DNA of 64,000 nt from Ptychodera flava (Eukaryota > Hemichordata > Enteropneusta > Ptychoderidae), in NCBI RefSeq assembly GCF_041260155.1, contig NC_091933.1:26940933-27004932 (forward strand). The letters run 5' to 3'. The number at the start of each line of letters is the position of its first letter. Position 1 is the stretch's first letter. The notes beneath the pieces were generated by a model. That model saw nothing but the letters and a program-made list of their open reading frames with translations, made no database searches and was not told the DNA's origin. This document shows, in pieces, positions 36,601 to 47,569 of the stretch. The position numbers and the translations under genes are program-made.

Positions 36601-39600
36601 ATGTCATCATAAGATCAAGTTAGTTAAAGCAAGAGAGGCATAATTATAATGCCCCATATATTGCATTGCAATAAAGACTAGAACATTTAATTAAAAGGCA
36701 CCAGAAATGATATACAAATTGCAGATGTGAATTTTACTGACTGAACCTGCTATAACATGCCAGGCAAAGTAGGTGAAAATACAAATGGTTTAGGCTCAAC
36801 GACACTTTTTACCAACTTAGCAGGTGCAGAAATCAATCTGATTTAAATCAGATGTAGAGTACGGCAACGTCTGTACTTTGGTGGTAACGACAGTAAGAGA
36901 ATACCGCCAAAGTACAGATGTCGCCGTACTCTACATCTGATTTTAATAAGATTGGTGCGGAAATGATACTGCCTGGCAGGATAAAGATTCCACTTGAATT
37001 TGCTCAATGTTGGCATATGATTCCTGGGCTGTGTTTTTCAGACATGTCAACAATGACACAGTTTACATTCAATTTGCTAGAGAGATGCAATTTGGAGAGA
37101 GTGAGAGTAAAATTTGATATCTTTGGCAAGAAAAACTGACTAAACAGGCAGACACTTTCCCTTGAAACAATTGTTTTTTGCAAGTGTATCTGTAATGATG
37201 ATGATTAAGTAGTCATGTACTGTTTGTAAACACACAGAGAAAGTTTCCATTTTGCTATGTGGAAAATATCAAGTTGTTGAAATGGAGCCCTCACTTTCAA
37301 GCAATCTCACTTGCGGTACACTAAATGGTTACTGCAGTTGAACCTGCTTCTAAACAATGTGCATTTTTCTAACTACCTGCTGTAGGAAGTATACCTATTC
37401 ACTTCAGGAAGTCTTCTTTGACGCATGGAAATTTCAAATTACATACGCACTGGTATAGTGCTGATTTACAGAAATTCCTACACTGATTCACAGTTTTTAA
37501 TTGATGATGTTAAGTTAGAGAGCATAATGGTAAAGTGATAGGAATATATGACTAACACACATCTGGTGACCTATTGTGATCAAAAATGATAAGTAGACTG
37601 CAGGATTTCTTATTGCTCAAGGAATGGTGATGAATGCAACAAAACTGAACAGAATGTTCTTAAATGCAAATAATTGCCAATAATTTGTTACCTGTATACT
37701 TATATACTTATTATGCATTGAATTTTATCAATCATATTCCAATGATCAGTCTAAACCACGCATTTTAAGGTAATATGCACCTCGAAAGTGAAAGCTTAAA
37801 CTTTTGCTCAAACTTTCCTCAGTGAAACTTTCGACCATTCTCTTACCAAAGCAAGAATAAAAATCAGGGGTCACCTTGCAAACTTTGGTACTAGAGAGAC
37901 AACTTGCGATTTCTCGATATTTGAAATCCAAAATGGCCGCCATCCCTGTGTTAACTCTATGGGAAAAAATAAAATTTTCTATTTTCGAAAACTAAGATGG
38001 TGAAAACTTTTCTTTCGCCAAGAGCTTCAAAATGAGCCCCAGCAAGTGGTAGGTCAGAAGAAAATTGATAAAATTTGAAGGCCCGAATTTCTGTCCCCGA
38101 GGCGCATTCTACCTTAATCTGGCATGTGGGATAGTGCAGTGATTCACTTGCAAATCCACCGAAAGGCACTTGAGTCACTTGATGTTGCAAATGACAAATG
38201 TGAGAGGTATTTTTTCGTTATTTATTCTGATATGCTTCAAATTTTCTGGTATACAAAACAAAGAAGAGTACACTTTTAATTAACATTGTAAGGGACAAGG
38301 GATGTCGGTAGGTAACGTAACCAGTTGTACTAATGAAAGCTTGAACATTTTAAATTAAAATATCTAACTGTATTGTTAATGTCTGATGACTTACTTTCAA
38401 ATTGGTTAATCTACACTCTCCTTTATCAGTGGAGATTTTGCAGTGATCATTATCAATACTTGTGACATGGATCTTGCCACCCTTCTTCATGTTAGCATCA
38501 ATGTCTGCAACAGATTGAACCACATTATCACTAGCATTTTACAAATCAGACTAATTTTCATGTTCGTAATGAGAAAGTCTACGCGTTTGGGCAAAATCTT
38601 TGTTAATTTGTGTTGGATAAAACCGTTTTGAGGAAGGGAGGAGGAATTATAACAGTCTGGCAGGATGCCACACAAGTACATGTACATGGTAGCCCTGCGT
38701 ACAGGTCTCTGTGTCCCGGCATAATACGGCCTCCACGTATAACGCCGGGAACACACAGACCTGTACGCAGGGCTAATGTACATGGCTGCATTGCATTGGA
38801 TGGCAAAATCTAAATACCAGATTTTAGAACAATACTTGGCAATAAAATAGAGTAGGCACTTCTTGTGCTCACTTTTAGTGTGAGTAGCTTGATCTGAGTG
38901 AGACGATGACATCTATCCTACGTCCTTGTATCATAACAAACAATTATGAAGTCTTTTGGAAAAATTTGATCACTGATGAAAATAGTAAACTAAGAATGTA
39001 TGCCAAAATAAAACGTAATTTTAGATTAGAACCCTACTTAACACAGTTACAAGGTGAGAAAAGAAAATTACTCACCAAACTTCGCATTAGCAATCATGAT
39101 CTAGCAATTGAAAAAGGGAGACACACTGTTCCAAAAACCCCAATTACTGAAAGATACTGCAATCAGTGTAACACCAACAGTATTGAAGATGAAACACACT
39201 TTTTATTAGTCTGTCAGAAATACAAAGTCCAAAGAAAGAACTTTTTCAGTAAAATCAATTTTCCAAACGACGATACTGAAAATCAGCTTATTTCTCTACT
39301 AACAAAACAAGAGTTATCTTTTAATAAACGACTTGCAGATTATATTTTTACTTTATATAAACAAAGAAATACCTAGTTATATTCATTATTACTACTATTA
39401 TTATACTGTAATACTTTATTGAATTTATTATTTTTGTATCACACTTTATTGCCACAAATGTGATGTAAATCCTATATTTACAAGCAAGCAATAAAAATAT
39501 TATTATTATTATTATGTCAGGTCAGATGATATCATCTTACAACAAACTTACTGAATTTTATTGGTACCTCAATTTGCACGTGCAAAGTGCCTGTGTCTTC

Positions 39601-40032
39601 ATTTTGCAAACTGTTCGCAGAAACAGTAAGTCTATTTGTCCCGTCGTACTTGACCTCACATTCACACATCTCCGGTGTGTTTTCAGAAATGCCTTGTGTT
39701 GCATTACGTTGTGATGGACTGGCATTGTCTACCAGGTGTACAAACACCATGTTCGCTTCTGGGTATTGGATTGGATCGACAGGCGAAACATTGACGTTCA
39801 GACCACTGTCTACAAGCACATGGCCAAACGTATACACTTCAAAAGTCCAACTCTTCAGTTTTATACTAGGTTCAGCTGCACTATTATTGCTGACTCTCTT
39901 TCCTGGGGTATATCGTCTGCATGCTGCGAGGTTTCGAACCAAAGTTGCAGTCTTTGCCACTAGCAAAGGCTGAAGGCAGGCAGTGAGGTTTTTACTGCGA
40001 AGAAACACGTGGAACGTTCTACCGAACATCAT
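30468..40032 (-). CDS. FAM185A: FAM185A homolog, 7 exons, complete
   Basis: Exons in transcript order (complement): 39552-40032, 38395-38504, 35041-35133, 34510-34690, 32506-32601, 31632-31766, 30468-30577. Phases join cleanly and give 401 residues (human about 392). The N-terminus is rich in Arg, Ser and Leu and could be a mitochondrial presequence (inference). Residues 60-100 contain LKSWTFEVYTFGHVLVD and NVSPVDPIQYPEANMVFV, matching the family start. The rest is the repetitive beta-strand region of the DUF4097-like fold (GKIHVTSIDNDHCKISTDKG, SGHIKLGNLHGSSQVRNETG, GDISVHITRHNDVALSSSKG). It ends with GVVHLQCQSWFDTLQLSKQ, matching the conserved C-terminal SWF-x2-L motif. Exon 6 ends at a GTCAGT donor, chosen because it alone joins in phase to the last exon. 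ATGATG at 40027-40032 gives two adjacent possible starts. Molecular function is unknown. Confidence 0.93.
30641..30669. repeat. Homopolymer run C10 then A18
   Basis: A run of C directly followed by a run of A in FAM185A intron 6, just upstream of the last exon on the minus strand (there read T then G, 60-90 bases before the acceptor). Confidence 0.9.
32719..33002. mobile_element. TTAA-type MITE family 2, diverged copy c (FAM185A intron 4)
   Basis: TTAA at 32719-32722 followed by CCTTTACCCTGTCAAGTG, and at the right GGCTTGGCGAGAAAAGG with TTAA at 32999-33002. The interior CACCATCAGGTCAA matches other copies. It lies only 9 bases from the next TTAA-flanked element. Confidence 0.6.
33012..33469. 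mobile_element. TTAA-flanked MITE family 3, copy 2, inverted (FAM185A intron 4)
   Basis: Reverse-complement copy of 19716-20173, with the same TTAA at both ends (33012-33015 and 33466-33469) and the same total length of 458 bases. Conserved blocks include CTAATCCTGCAAACAGAG and GTTGCCTGTTTGGTGTCCAC. Equal length and full collinearity show that these are the true element borders. Confidence 0.72.
35449..36362. mobile_element. hAT-like non-autonomous element, 914 bp (FAM185A intron 2)
   Basis: Ends are CAGGGCTCGAAATTAGC at the left and its near-perfect reverse complement GTTAATTTCGAGCCCTG at the right. Subterminal regions carry several GGTAGCCC/GGGCTACC motifs in both orientations, as expected for transposase-binding sites. 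Internal ORFs are short and unrecognised, so it does not encode a transposase. CAGGG ends are typical of hAT elements; I could not find a convincing 8-bp target duplication. Confidence 0.75.
36553..36985. mobile_element. MITE family 2, copy d, interrupted by a smaller foldback element
   Basis: Inverted relative to copy a: it starts near TTAAGCTTTATCC, contains GTCATCATAAGATCAAGTTAG and GGTGAAAATACAAAT, and ends CTGGCAGGATAAAG. A 121-base palindrome (36834-36954) is inserted near its right end. Left and right limits are approximate because the ends are eroded. Confidence 0.6.
36834..36954. mobile_element. 121-bp palindromic MITE with 10-bp target duplication
   Basis: Arms run from CAATCTGATTTAAATCAGATG at the left to CATCTGATTTTAATAAGATTG at the right, with the inner TAGAGTACGGC/GCCGTACTCTA blocks complementary. 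GTGCAGAAAT (36824-36833) and GTGCGGAAAT (36955-36964) flank it, a 10-base duplication with one mismatch. Target duplications of 9-10 bp are the mark of Mutator-like (MULE) elements; the family is otherwise unidentified. Confidence 0.75.
37765..38117. mobile_element. TTAA-flanked MITE family 1, best-preserved copy (FAM185A intron 2)
   Basis: TTAA at 37765-37768, left end GGTAATATGCACCTCG, right end CGAGGCGCATTCTACC and TTAA at 38114-38117, an inverted terminal repeat of about 16 bases. Length between the TTAAs is 345 bases. It carries AAATGGCCGCCATCCCTGTG in the middle. Other copies are at 150-489 and 23961-24312. It encodes no transposase; piggyBac origin is inferred from the TTAA target. Confidence 0.82.
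38690..38775. mobile_element. 86-bp palindromic MITE with perfect 10-bp target duplication
   Basis: TAGCCCTGCGTACAGGTCT at the left mirrors AGACCTGTACGCAGGGCTA at the right, and complementarity continues inward to CCCGGC/GCCGGG, leaving a loop of about 20 bases. ATGTACATGG occurs exactly at 38680-38689 and again at 38776-38785. It lies in FAM185A intron 1 between exon 2 and the LINE fragment. Ends starting TAGCC and a 9-10 bp duplication are shared with 44318-44398. Confidence 0.88.
38888..39513 (+). mobile_element. 5'-truncated LINE, 3' end with (ATT)n tail (FAM185A intron 1)
   Basis: The 156-residue frame at 38906-39376 is the extreme C-terminus of a non-LTR retrotransposon protein. It has the pattern KRKLLTKLRISNHDLAIEKG followed by a zinc-binding RYCNQCNTNSIEDETHFLLV-C (C-x2-C-x9-H-x4-C), typical of the region after the reverse transcriptase in many animal LINEs. 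The frame closes at 39376 and is followed by an AT-rich 3' UTR ending AATAAAAATATTATTATT, a short ATT repeat tail. The reverse transcriptase itself is missing, so the copy is 5'-truncated near 38888. It lies antisense to FAM185A, and its tail ends about 38 bases from the exon 1 donor. Confidence 0.85.
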
Positions 40033-42079
40033 TTCGGCTCTATACTGCTTGTCAAATACGGGTGTCCAGAAACGTTTTTCGTCTTTTCGGAATACTCAAG
40101 TGCTCTGTATCTCTGAGATAACCACCAGCGAGTTGGCAAGTTTGATCATGATGAAAAAACACTGTGAATATAAAGTTTCATGTTGGGCTCAGCCCGTACA
40201 GGATCTTGTTACCTAACCATTTCACCGGAAGTGATCTGCAACCCCTTTTCAACTATCTTTCCATTTGCGCAAAACCGAAGTACAATCAATCGCGGATGAG
40301 TTCTTGAACTATGTTTTCGCAAAAATATTTACCACCATAGTTACCTTTTCCTAATTTTCGTCAGAAAAATGCATTAAATATTTATGAAAATTTTTCGTAA
40401 CTTTACTGATCTGTTGATAATTGCAATCACTAAGAAAGTAGTTCCGATTATTGCCCTCTTACACCAAGGCAATCAATACTTTTGTTTTTCTGGTTAGTTC
40501 GAGAACTTCAAACTTGACTTAATCTCAGGTAGGATGAAAATAAAAATGGTTTGAAACTTTTAATATGTAATGAAAATCGATTGAGAGACAGTATATGATG
40601 GCATAAGAAAGGCACAAAGTTTCAAGTCAACTTGAGAAGATATTTAGAGTTTAAATTGTTCTTCATAGAAACATTTTGAGACTATAATAAATTATTTTTT
40701 TAATTTCTTTTTATTACTGTTCTTTCCCAAGTGAAAATACTACCTGTCGATCATCCATAAAAGGTAGTTTGTCTCAGACTAATCATTTAACATATCGCAC
40801 TGTGTTTTACACGCATCGTACTGGATGTAATGTATGTACAATACATATTTAATCTGAGGGAGTGTGTGGTACAAAAAGGGTGAAGTTCTTTTCAGTGTTC
40901 ACTGTACATAAATACAGAAATAATCCATTGAATTATCGATTAACTATGGATATATAGAGCTCTAATTCTGTTTTGATGAACAAAATGCCTCATGGCTTTG
41001 GAGTGAAACTCCTTTAGTCGATTTAAGAATTCTTAAATTTACAACTTTAAGCTTATTTGATTCAAAATTTTGTAGGCATCTAAAATCCGACAGAGCTCTT
41101 CATTTATATCCCTGCATTTCTTCTCTGAACATTCTAATTACTCAAAATATACCTGTGTTACAGAAATATGGCACAAATGAGTACTGAGTAATCTTGATAT
41201 CCATACTTGCAGACCACAGAAAAGCTCGGCCAGGGCTGATTGGGCCGGATGATTAGGTAGATGATTCTTAATAAGGCACAAAATGTATGTGCGTCTCGCA
41301 ATGGGCAACAAAGTTTAGCCGTCCAATGAGTAAAGTTAAATTCTGTGCTAGTGTACAGGCGTCGACATCTGCTGCCGCGGTTACGGTTTGTTCGCATGTT
41401 CAGTGGCACTGATGTAGGCCTATTGTCAAGTTCAACATCGTTCTCTAACCCCATGTTCAAGGTACACACCAATGCCATTAGTTGTCTGTGCTTTTATAAT
41501 CAATCACTTGAAAAATACGATGTTGGATTTCAAACTCCCAAAGAGAACTGTATGACGACATTGCTCCGCATGTTTAGCCATTGCAACGCTGGTTTTAAAA
41601 TACGATTAACTCTTTTTATAACAAAGAATGATTAGCGAAAATTGCCAATTCAAAGTGCTAGTTTTTCAGTTACATATAGAAAAAGAATGAACGAATGAGG
41701 AAAAAAATTCCAAGCACCGTTCCCCATGGGGGAGGGAGGAGAGACAAAGCGGACGACCGGAAACGGCTCAGCCGTCTGACTCTAAATGGTGCGTCCCTCA
41801 TCTAACAAGCAACATTTATACATACACACTTTCATATTCTCCGGGGCACTAAATTAAACTTCAAACACACTTTCATGTTCTAGGAGTACTAAATGAAATT
41901 TCAATTTATCCTTTCAACGTACAGTCATAAAACACACTAAAATTTTCCTGTTCTCACAACTCACATTGAACTTTAAACGTAAGTTACCGGTAATTAGAAA
42001 CCGCCATGGAAAGAGATCGCGAATCCGAGTAGCCGTTGCTGCTGTCAACTTGGTGCAGTCTTGGAAAAAAATAATTGAG

Positions 42080-42315
42080 GATGGTCAAAATCTGAAAGCT
42101 ACGACTTCACGACCAGTCATTGGGAAAACTTTTGGGAAAAATTCAATACTTTACAGCAACGTCCGGGCGCGACAGGTCGTGGAGAGAAACGACGACAAAA
42201 ATAAACCTGAAAGCCACGACCTCGCGGCCGGTCTCGGAGAAAAATGTCGGAAAAATTCAACACTAAAGTTACAGCCACGACCTCGCGACTGGTCGTAGAG
42301 AAAAATTACAGAAAA
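42080..42315. repeat. Degenerate tandem repeat, about 3-4 units of ~70 bases
   Basis: Blocks of the type GCCACGACCTCGCG-GGTCGTGGAGAAAAA recur near 42100, 42165, 42215 and 42270, each followed by GGAAAAATTCAA-like sequence. CpG-rich relative to its surroundings. The 110-residue ORF at 41966-42298 crosses this array and has no family resemblance. Confidence 0.65.
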
Positions 42316-44317
42316 AAGGAATGAAATAAACTACCTTTCGACAGATCAGGAGCGGGAAGATGGCAAAATTAAAAAGTCATGTACTATTATATAGCAATAT
42401 GGAAAGAAACAGCTCTAAGAAAAAAATCTGAATCATGGTTACTCTACGCTACAAGAATAATGGTGTCTTAATAGCCTGACTGAGAAACGTAAAATATATT
42501 CGATCACACATATTGAGTATCTGATTCCGTTTTTTTTTCACTTTGGAACTTAAAGTTTTCAGGCTTTAGCTCAATGATGTTATTCTATGTGCTTGCTGAG
42601 GTTGAGTGGCGTGTTTGAATTACGATACGATGCACTCAAATCTTTGCGTAGTTACATGGAAATTTCTAGAAACCCCACAACAGAGAGCCTCGTTTTCACT
42701 ACAATCCAACATGGTCGTACGGCCGGTCGTGCAGCGTGCTTATATGAAACGTTGGTTCATTTTGGACCATTTATTGAAATCCATGTGATAATATATTTGG
42801 GGAAAATCCCTTGTAATTCCGCTCTGGCAATGCAGTAACAAACTTCACTTACTGCTTCTTGTTTTTATTTACAATTTAGTGGCAAAATTGCTCATTATTT
42901 TTTTCGACGCCACAAAAATATGACTCGCCGCCGTGGTATCGTAGAAACATTGAACTTACAGCATGGATGCCCGATAATAGAGTTTACTTTGACGTGCCTA
43001 TTTTTTTCTAAAAGGAAGGAAAGACTTATGTCTGAAATTTTTCCGACATCAGTGAAAGTTGTCATATACGCATCTACTTCTTCTCGAACTCTTTTGAACC
43101 TATTCTTGGCTCCAGATAACGCTCAACATACGGATCGTTTCCGTTGACTTGATGCGTGGATGCTGTAGTTGCGTTGATGTGGTTAAACATGCCCGAGCAA
43201 AAATACAACTTTCTAATTTCAACTGATCACGCAAACTTTATTATGTTTTAAATACCAATGCGATGTCATCAAAATAATAAGAATAATAAGTAAACTTGTT
43301 GTAAGAAAGATGATCTCAACAAACTCTCCAGCGGTTCAGAAAAATCATAAATATTTAAACCATGAACCTCTTTTCTTTTATATGGAGAGTCTCTCCCACA
43401 ATATATCGCCCTTGTATGTCCTCTTTTCACCAATGCATTTGCTTTCCAGTGTAAGTTTGTGGTACAGCATCATCTTGAAGTCTTTTCCTAATCCAAATTT
43501 GATTGTGGATCGTCAAACTGCCGACGAAGTCCTTCTCTTGGAAACGGCCTTTGCATACGTAAAAACATGCACTGCACTTATAATTTTCAAAACTTATGTC
43601 AGTGGCAATCTTTACCGGCAATAATTTTTAGAGGCGGTGTTTTCACTTCGGGTTTCGAATCATTCAGAATGCCTTATCGAAATCTCGCCCACGATTATTG
43701 GTACATCCCTAATACTTACAGGCAGGCATAAGCTATTTATGAGACTCCCTAGATCAGACCCCCTAGCCAATGCACCAAAACACGAAAACTTTACGTCATC
43801 ATCCGGGCATTTCTCCCGACATGCTTTGCGAGGGAGTAGACAATATGGCTGCGCACAGTCGGCTAAAAAGGTCTCCATATTGCCTGATTTTGATATTTAT
43901 TTTCATAGATAACTTCAACAAATCGCTGTTTCTGTGCAAAAAGTAATGATAAATGCTTTTATGACATACATAGAAATCTGTATGAGGCAGATTACATTTT
44001 GGGTGGACCATTCCTTTAATCATCCAAACGACTGCTACATTCAGGCCATTATTAATGACTGTTTGTATGAAAGATTGCGGCTACCACTGTCAGTGTATTT
44101 TATGTGGGTGATTTATAAGGGTACTTTATCCACAAACTTTCTCCAAAGACTTTGCCCGGTAACTCAAAGCCGTATAATTAAATTACTGAGCCCGGTAAAC
44201 CACTGTGGGATAAATTACGGATTTTAACGTGAAGATGTTTGTGAAGGGCGATACAGGACGTTAACTGGCCCTTGTGAAGGTACAGACAAATAAAATTTGT
44301 CTGCATGAAGTTGAGCG

Positions 44318-44398
44318 TAGCCTAGATTCCTTTTCCGTACCCACTACGTAGTTGAGGACGAGTACGGAGGCAAGCGGACGGAAAAGGAATCTGGGCTA
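44318..44398. mobile_element. 81-bp palindromic MITE with 9-bp target duplication
   Basis: TAGCCTAGATTCCTTTTCCG at the left mirrors CGGAAAAGGAATCTGGGCTA at the right. AGTTGAGCG (44309-44317) and AGTTTAGCG (44399-44407) flank it, a 9-base duplication with one mismatch. Same TAGCC ends as the 86-bp element at 38690-38775, but different inner sequence. Confidence 0.82.
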
Positions 44399-45879
44399 AG
44401 TTTAGCGGGACACGCACGCACAGACATAGGGAAAGTTTAATTCGGGTCGTCAACATCCTCTTTTGTTATGCAAATACCACCCACCTTCCTGATTACTTCC
44501 GTGTAATAGCGGTGCGATAGGCCGCATACTTCAACGCGCCCACGAATGTTTAGTTGAGAAACTACAGACATCGGTTATGAACGTGTTCACGTATACACAA
44601 GTGGTGACTTCCCTAGATTAGCTGTACTTGTTTGTGTCGTAACGTCAATCGGTAAGTGATCTAAAATCTACCCACAACTCCCTAAATCCGTGGAGGTTCT
44701 TTTCGGCTTTGTATACAACACACTGTATCACAATGCCAGACAAGCCCCAGTCGCTTGTTGATAAGCAACTCTGTTTATAAGCAATATTAGAAATATTGCT
44801 TAGAGAACCACAAGTGACTGTGCGACAAGCGAAGTCCGCGTTGCAAGCGAACTACCCTGCTACACGGGCATCAGCCGGTAACAAATAATCTGAGCTGCTA
44901 ACAACAACTGAAGGCCAACTGAACTCCCCATCGCCCAGACCATGGAGCCAAAGACGCCTTGTCTGAGAGATACAAAGTCGAGTACAGCTACATGGCAGTT
45001 TTGTACAGCAGAACCTTGACATACGGGACGAACTGCGTTTCCATGAATGAACGGAAGAACTTCAGTCGTTTCCAGTGACCTACACATACACACAAATCTT
45101 TCGTGAGAAGCTAACTTCTCTGAAACCACCAGCTACTTCACTTGCATTCGCAGATTTGTAAGGTAGCATATTGGTCTGGTCACGGTCCCTCCAGGCTCTA
45201 CAAATAAGCATCGCGTCAGGAGTCGCAAGGTTGAGTGGAATATACGTTTCATTTTACTGGAAATACAACCATATCGGCCCAGGATCATGGTGAGGGAGGC
45301 TATAAGGGAGCAGTGACTTTCAGCAAATTCGTTTTCCTGTCGTTATCTAACGTTATGTTGTCTGAGGTTCTCTCTCCGTTATTTTTACAACGTTGTGATG
45401 TCACCCGGCTAGCCGGATGTATCATCAGTAGGTGGGGTGTTTGAGTAGAGTATGTCATGCATTTTTCCCGGAACTTCTGAATAAAAGTGTTCGTATCGGA
45501 GGTAGCACGCACATTAAACCTCAATGGTTCATGTCAGTGATCGACATTTCAAAATAACTATATGCAAAAAAGCAAAAAATAGTATACTATAAAGTTCTTG
45601 TTGAAAATGTGCAAATTTCATTTCATAATTTTTCAGTAACCGTAGCGAACAATAGACTCATGGTCATGTATAACCTGAAATCAAAGGATTTTACACAAGG
45701 CTGTCTTTGCCACAACTATTCTGGTAATTGTACTTGACATATACCAGTACCCAAACTTATTGTACTATTGAGTATTTAGAGTGGTCCTATCTGTTCATTT
45801 TAACCAATTTTGTAGTAGGTCAAAATAAAACGAAATAATGAATATGGATAGTTGAACAAATAAATAATGAATATGAACA

Positions 45880-45908
45880 AATAAGTAAATAAATAAATAA
45901 ATAAATAA
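45880..45908. repeat. (AAAT)n microsatellite
   Basis: About seven AAAT/AATA units, preceded by a looser AACAAATAAATAATGAATATG region duplicated from 45836 onwards. Confidence 0.85.
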
Positions 45909-47378
45909 CTATGGTTAGGCAGTTAGGGAAACATTTTCACAGCCGGTATCTTCAGACTTCCATTTAGGTAGCCTTCATCAAACTTATGAGGTGCATTATC
46001 TGTACAATAGTAGAAGTACAAGGAAGTTGATTCTGTAGCAACAAGGCTCAAATATAGTAGCTTCAAAGGCATTCAGTGAAATTACACTCAGCTGTTTTAA
46101 AAACCTTTGAAAATAGCGTTGGTGGATTTATTGAGAAATCAACCAGGAAGCTGTAAATTTGATCCCTGACCAGGATTTCCCGGCAAGAATGTTGGCTTTA
46201 GGACACCACATTCAACTCCCTTGAAGGTCACATTTTTTTGCCCGATTTGCATAAAACAATGTCAAACAATGGAAAACCTGATATGTGAAGCCATGCATGT
46301 CAAAGGTGAAACTCAGCCTCAGTTGCTCAGATCTATGTTCATGATGTTTGAGATTTGAGAAACACCCACTGCACTGTGTACAAAAGAGATTGGCTTTGTC
46401 CATTGCTGTAATTTTTGGAGGTCATTTCCTGGAGAATGGTATTATAGTATTATTATGTAACCTCAGAAAACATTTAAGAAGCAAGGATATTTATGCAATC
46501 AGTGAGTGCAGTGGTCTTGAGGTATGATCAGAAAGGATTTAAGTTAGGGATCTCTGCCTTTTCAGACTTTAATCAGACCATGACAAGAATTGCTGCTGTA
46601 CTTTTGAGTTCTGATGGGGTCTAACACTTTCACCATTGTTATTTGACCTTAACCCTTGACGTGTTTACAGGGCATTAGGGTGAACAGGTTTAGACAACAT
46701 TTATATATTTCTTAAATCACAGCTGAGTACCAATATTCCATCTTTCAATCCTATTTCAGTGACTTAAACCCTTCATATTCAGATACGTATAGAGATCTTA
46801 AAAAATTGAATAGTGTTTAATTAATGAAAGTATATTTTTCTCTATGCATGATTTTTACCAGAAGAAAACAACATACATCATAATTTTGAACAGAAGAGTA
46901 AATGTAAAGTTGATTTCTCTGTTTTGGAAATTATTAGGTCTGAGAGATTAGATGAAAGAAATGAATTATTCATATTTCTGCCTCAATGCTTTAAGCACAT
47001 TGAACCATAGGAATATAATATATACAAGAAATTATATTACCATGCCCTGCCCGTCGCATTTTGATTGGTCGAGCTGAACCATGTGACTGACCACAAATAC
47101 ACAGTAATGGTTTGTTTGCATGCCCGTGAATATGAATAATAAGATTAACAACTCAAAGTATCGTAACTTTACAGCTCAAACGTAAATCATAATCAATCAC
47201 AAAATAAAATGGAGCACTTGTAGGTCAAGTTGAGATACTTTTTTCGTGAAAACATCTCCGGATTTGCCAATTTTTTACAGCACGCGTGACAGTGCGTCGC
47301 TGTATTGCTCAGTTTCTGGGGCCCGTTGTCGTTCGCTCGCTCCTGAAATTTTCGGAAATTTGCGGTTTTCTTGGGTTC

Positions 47379-47569
47379 GAGTGATAATATAATGGAAAAT
47401 AACAGACTCCGCTCTGACCATTAACGTTTATTTGTGGGCGCGGGCTCGAGGAAAGCCAAATTAATGGGCTCGGCAAGCCTCGCCCGTTAATTCTTGGCTT
47501 CCTCTCGCCCTTGCCCACAATATAAACGTTAATGGTCAGCGCGTCGCCCGTTATTTCTATATTAAACTC
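47379..47569. repeat. 191-bp foldback element
   Basis: Arms of about 90 bases. The left contains CTGACCATTAACGTTTAT, GTGGGC and GAGGAAAGCCAA; the right contains the reverse complements TTGGCTTCCTC, GCCCAC and ATAAACGTTAATGGTCAG. The centre is near 47474. Outer ends GAGTGATAATAT and ATATTAAACTC also pair. GC-rich and CpG-rich against the AT-rich background. No clear target duplication. Confidence 0.8.

Noticed and set aside
38487-38912. 141-codon minus-strand ORF
   Set aside because: Crosses the palindrome 38690-38775 and only touches FAM185A exon 2 in a different frame; no family resemblance.
41158-41635. Overlapping ORFs of about 100 codons on both strands
   Set aside because: They overlap each other antisense, have no motif and no gene context.
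43310-43624. 104-codon plus-strand ORF with an antisense partner containing a CSACFYVC pattern
   Set aside because: The cysteine pattern does not fit a known zinc finger and there is no supporting exon.
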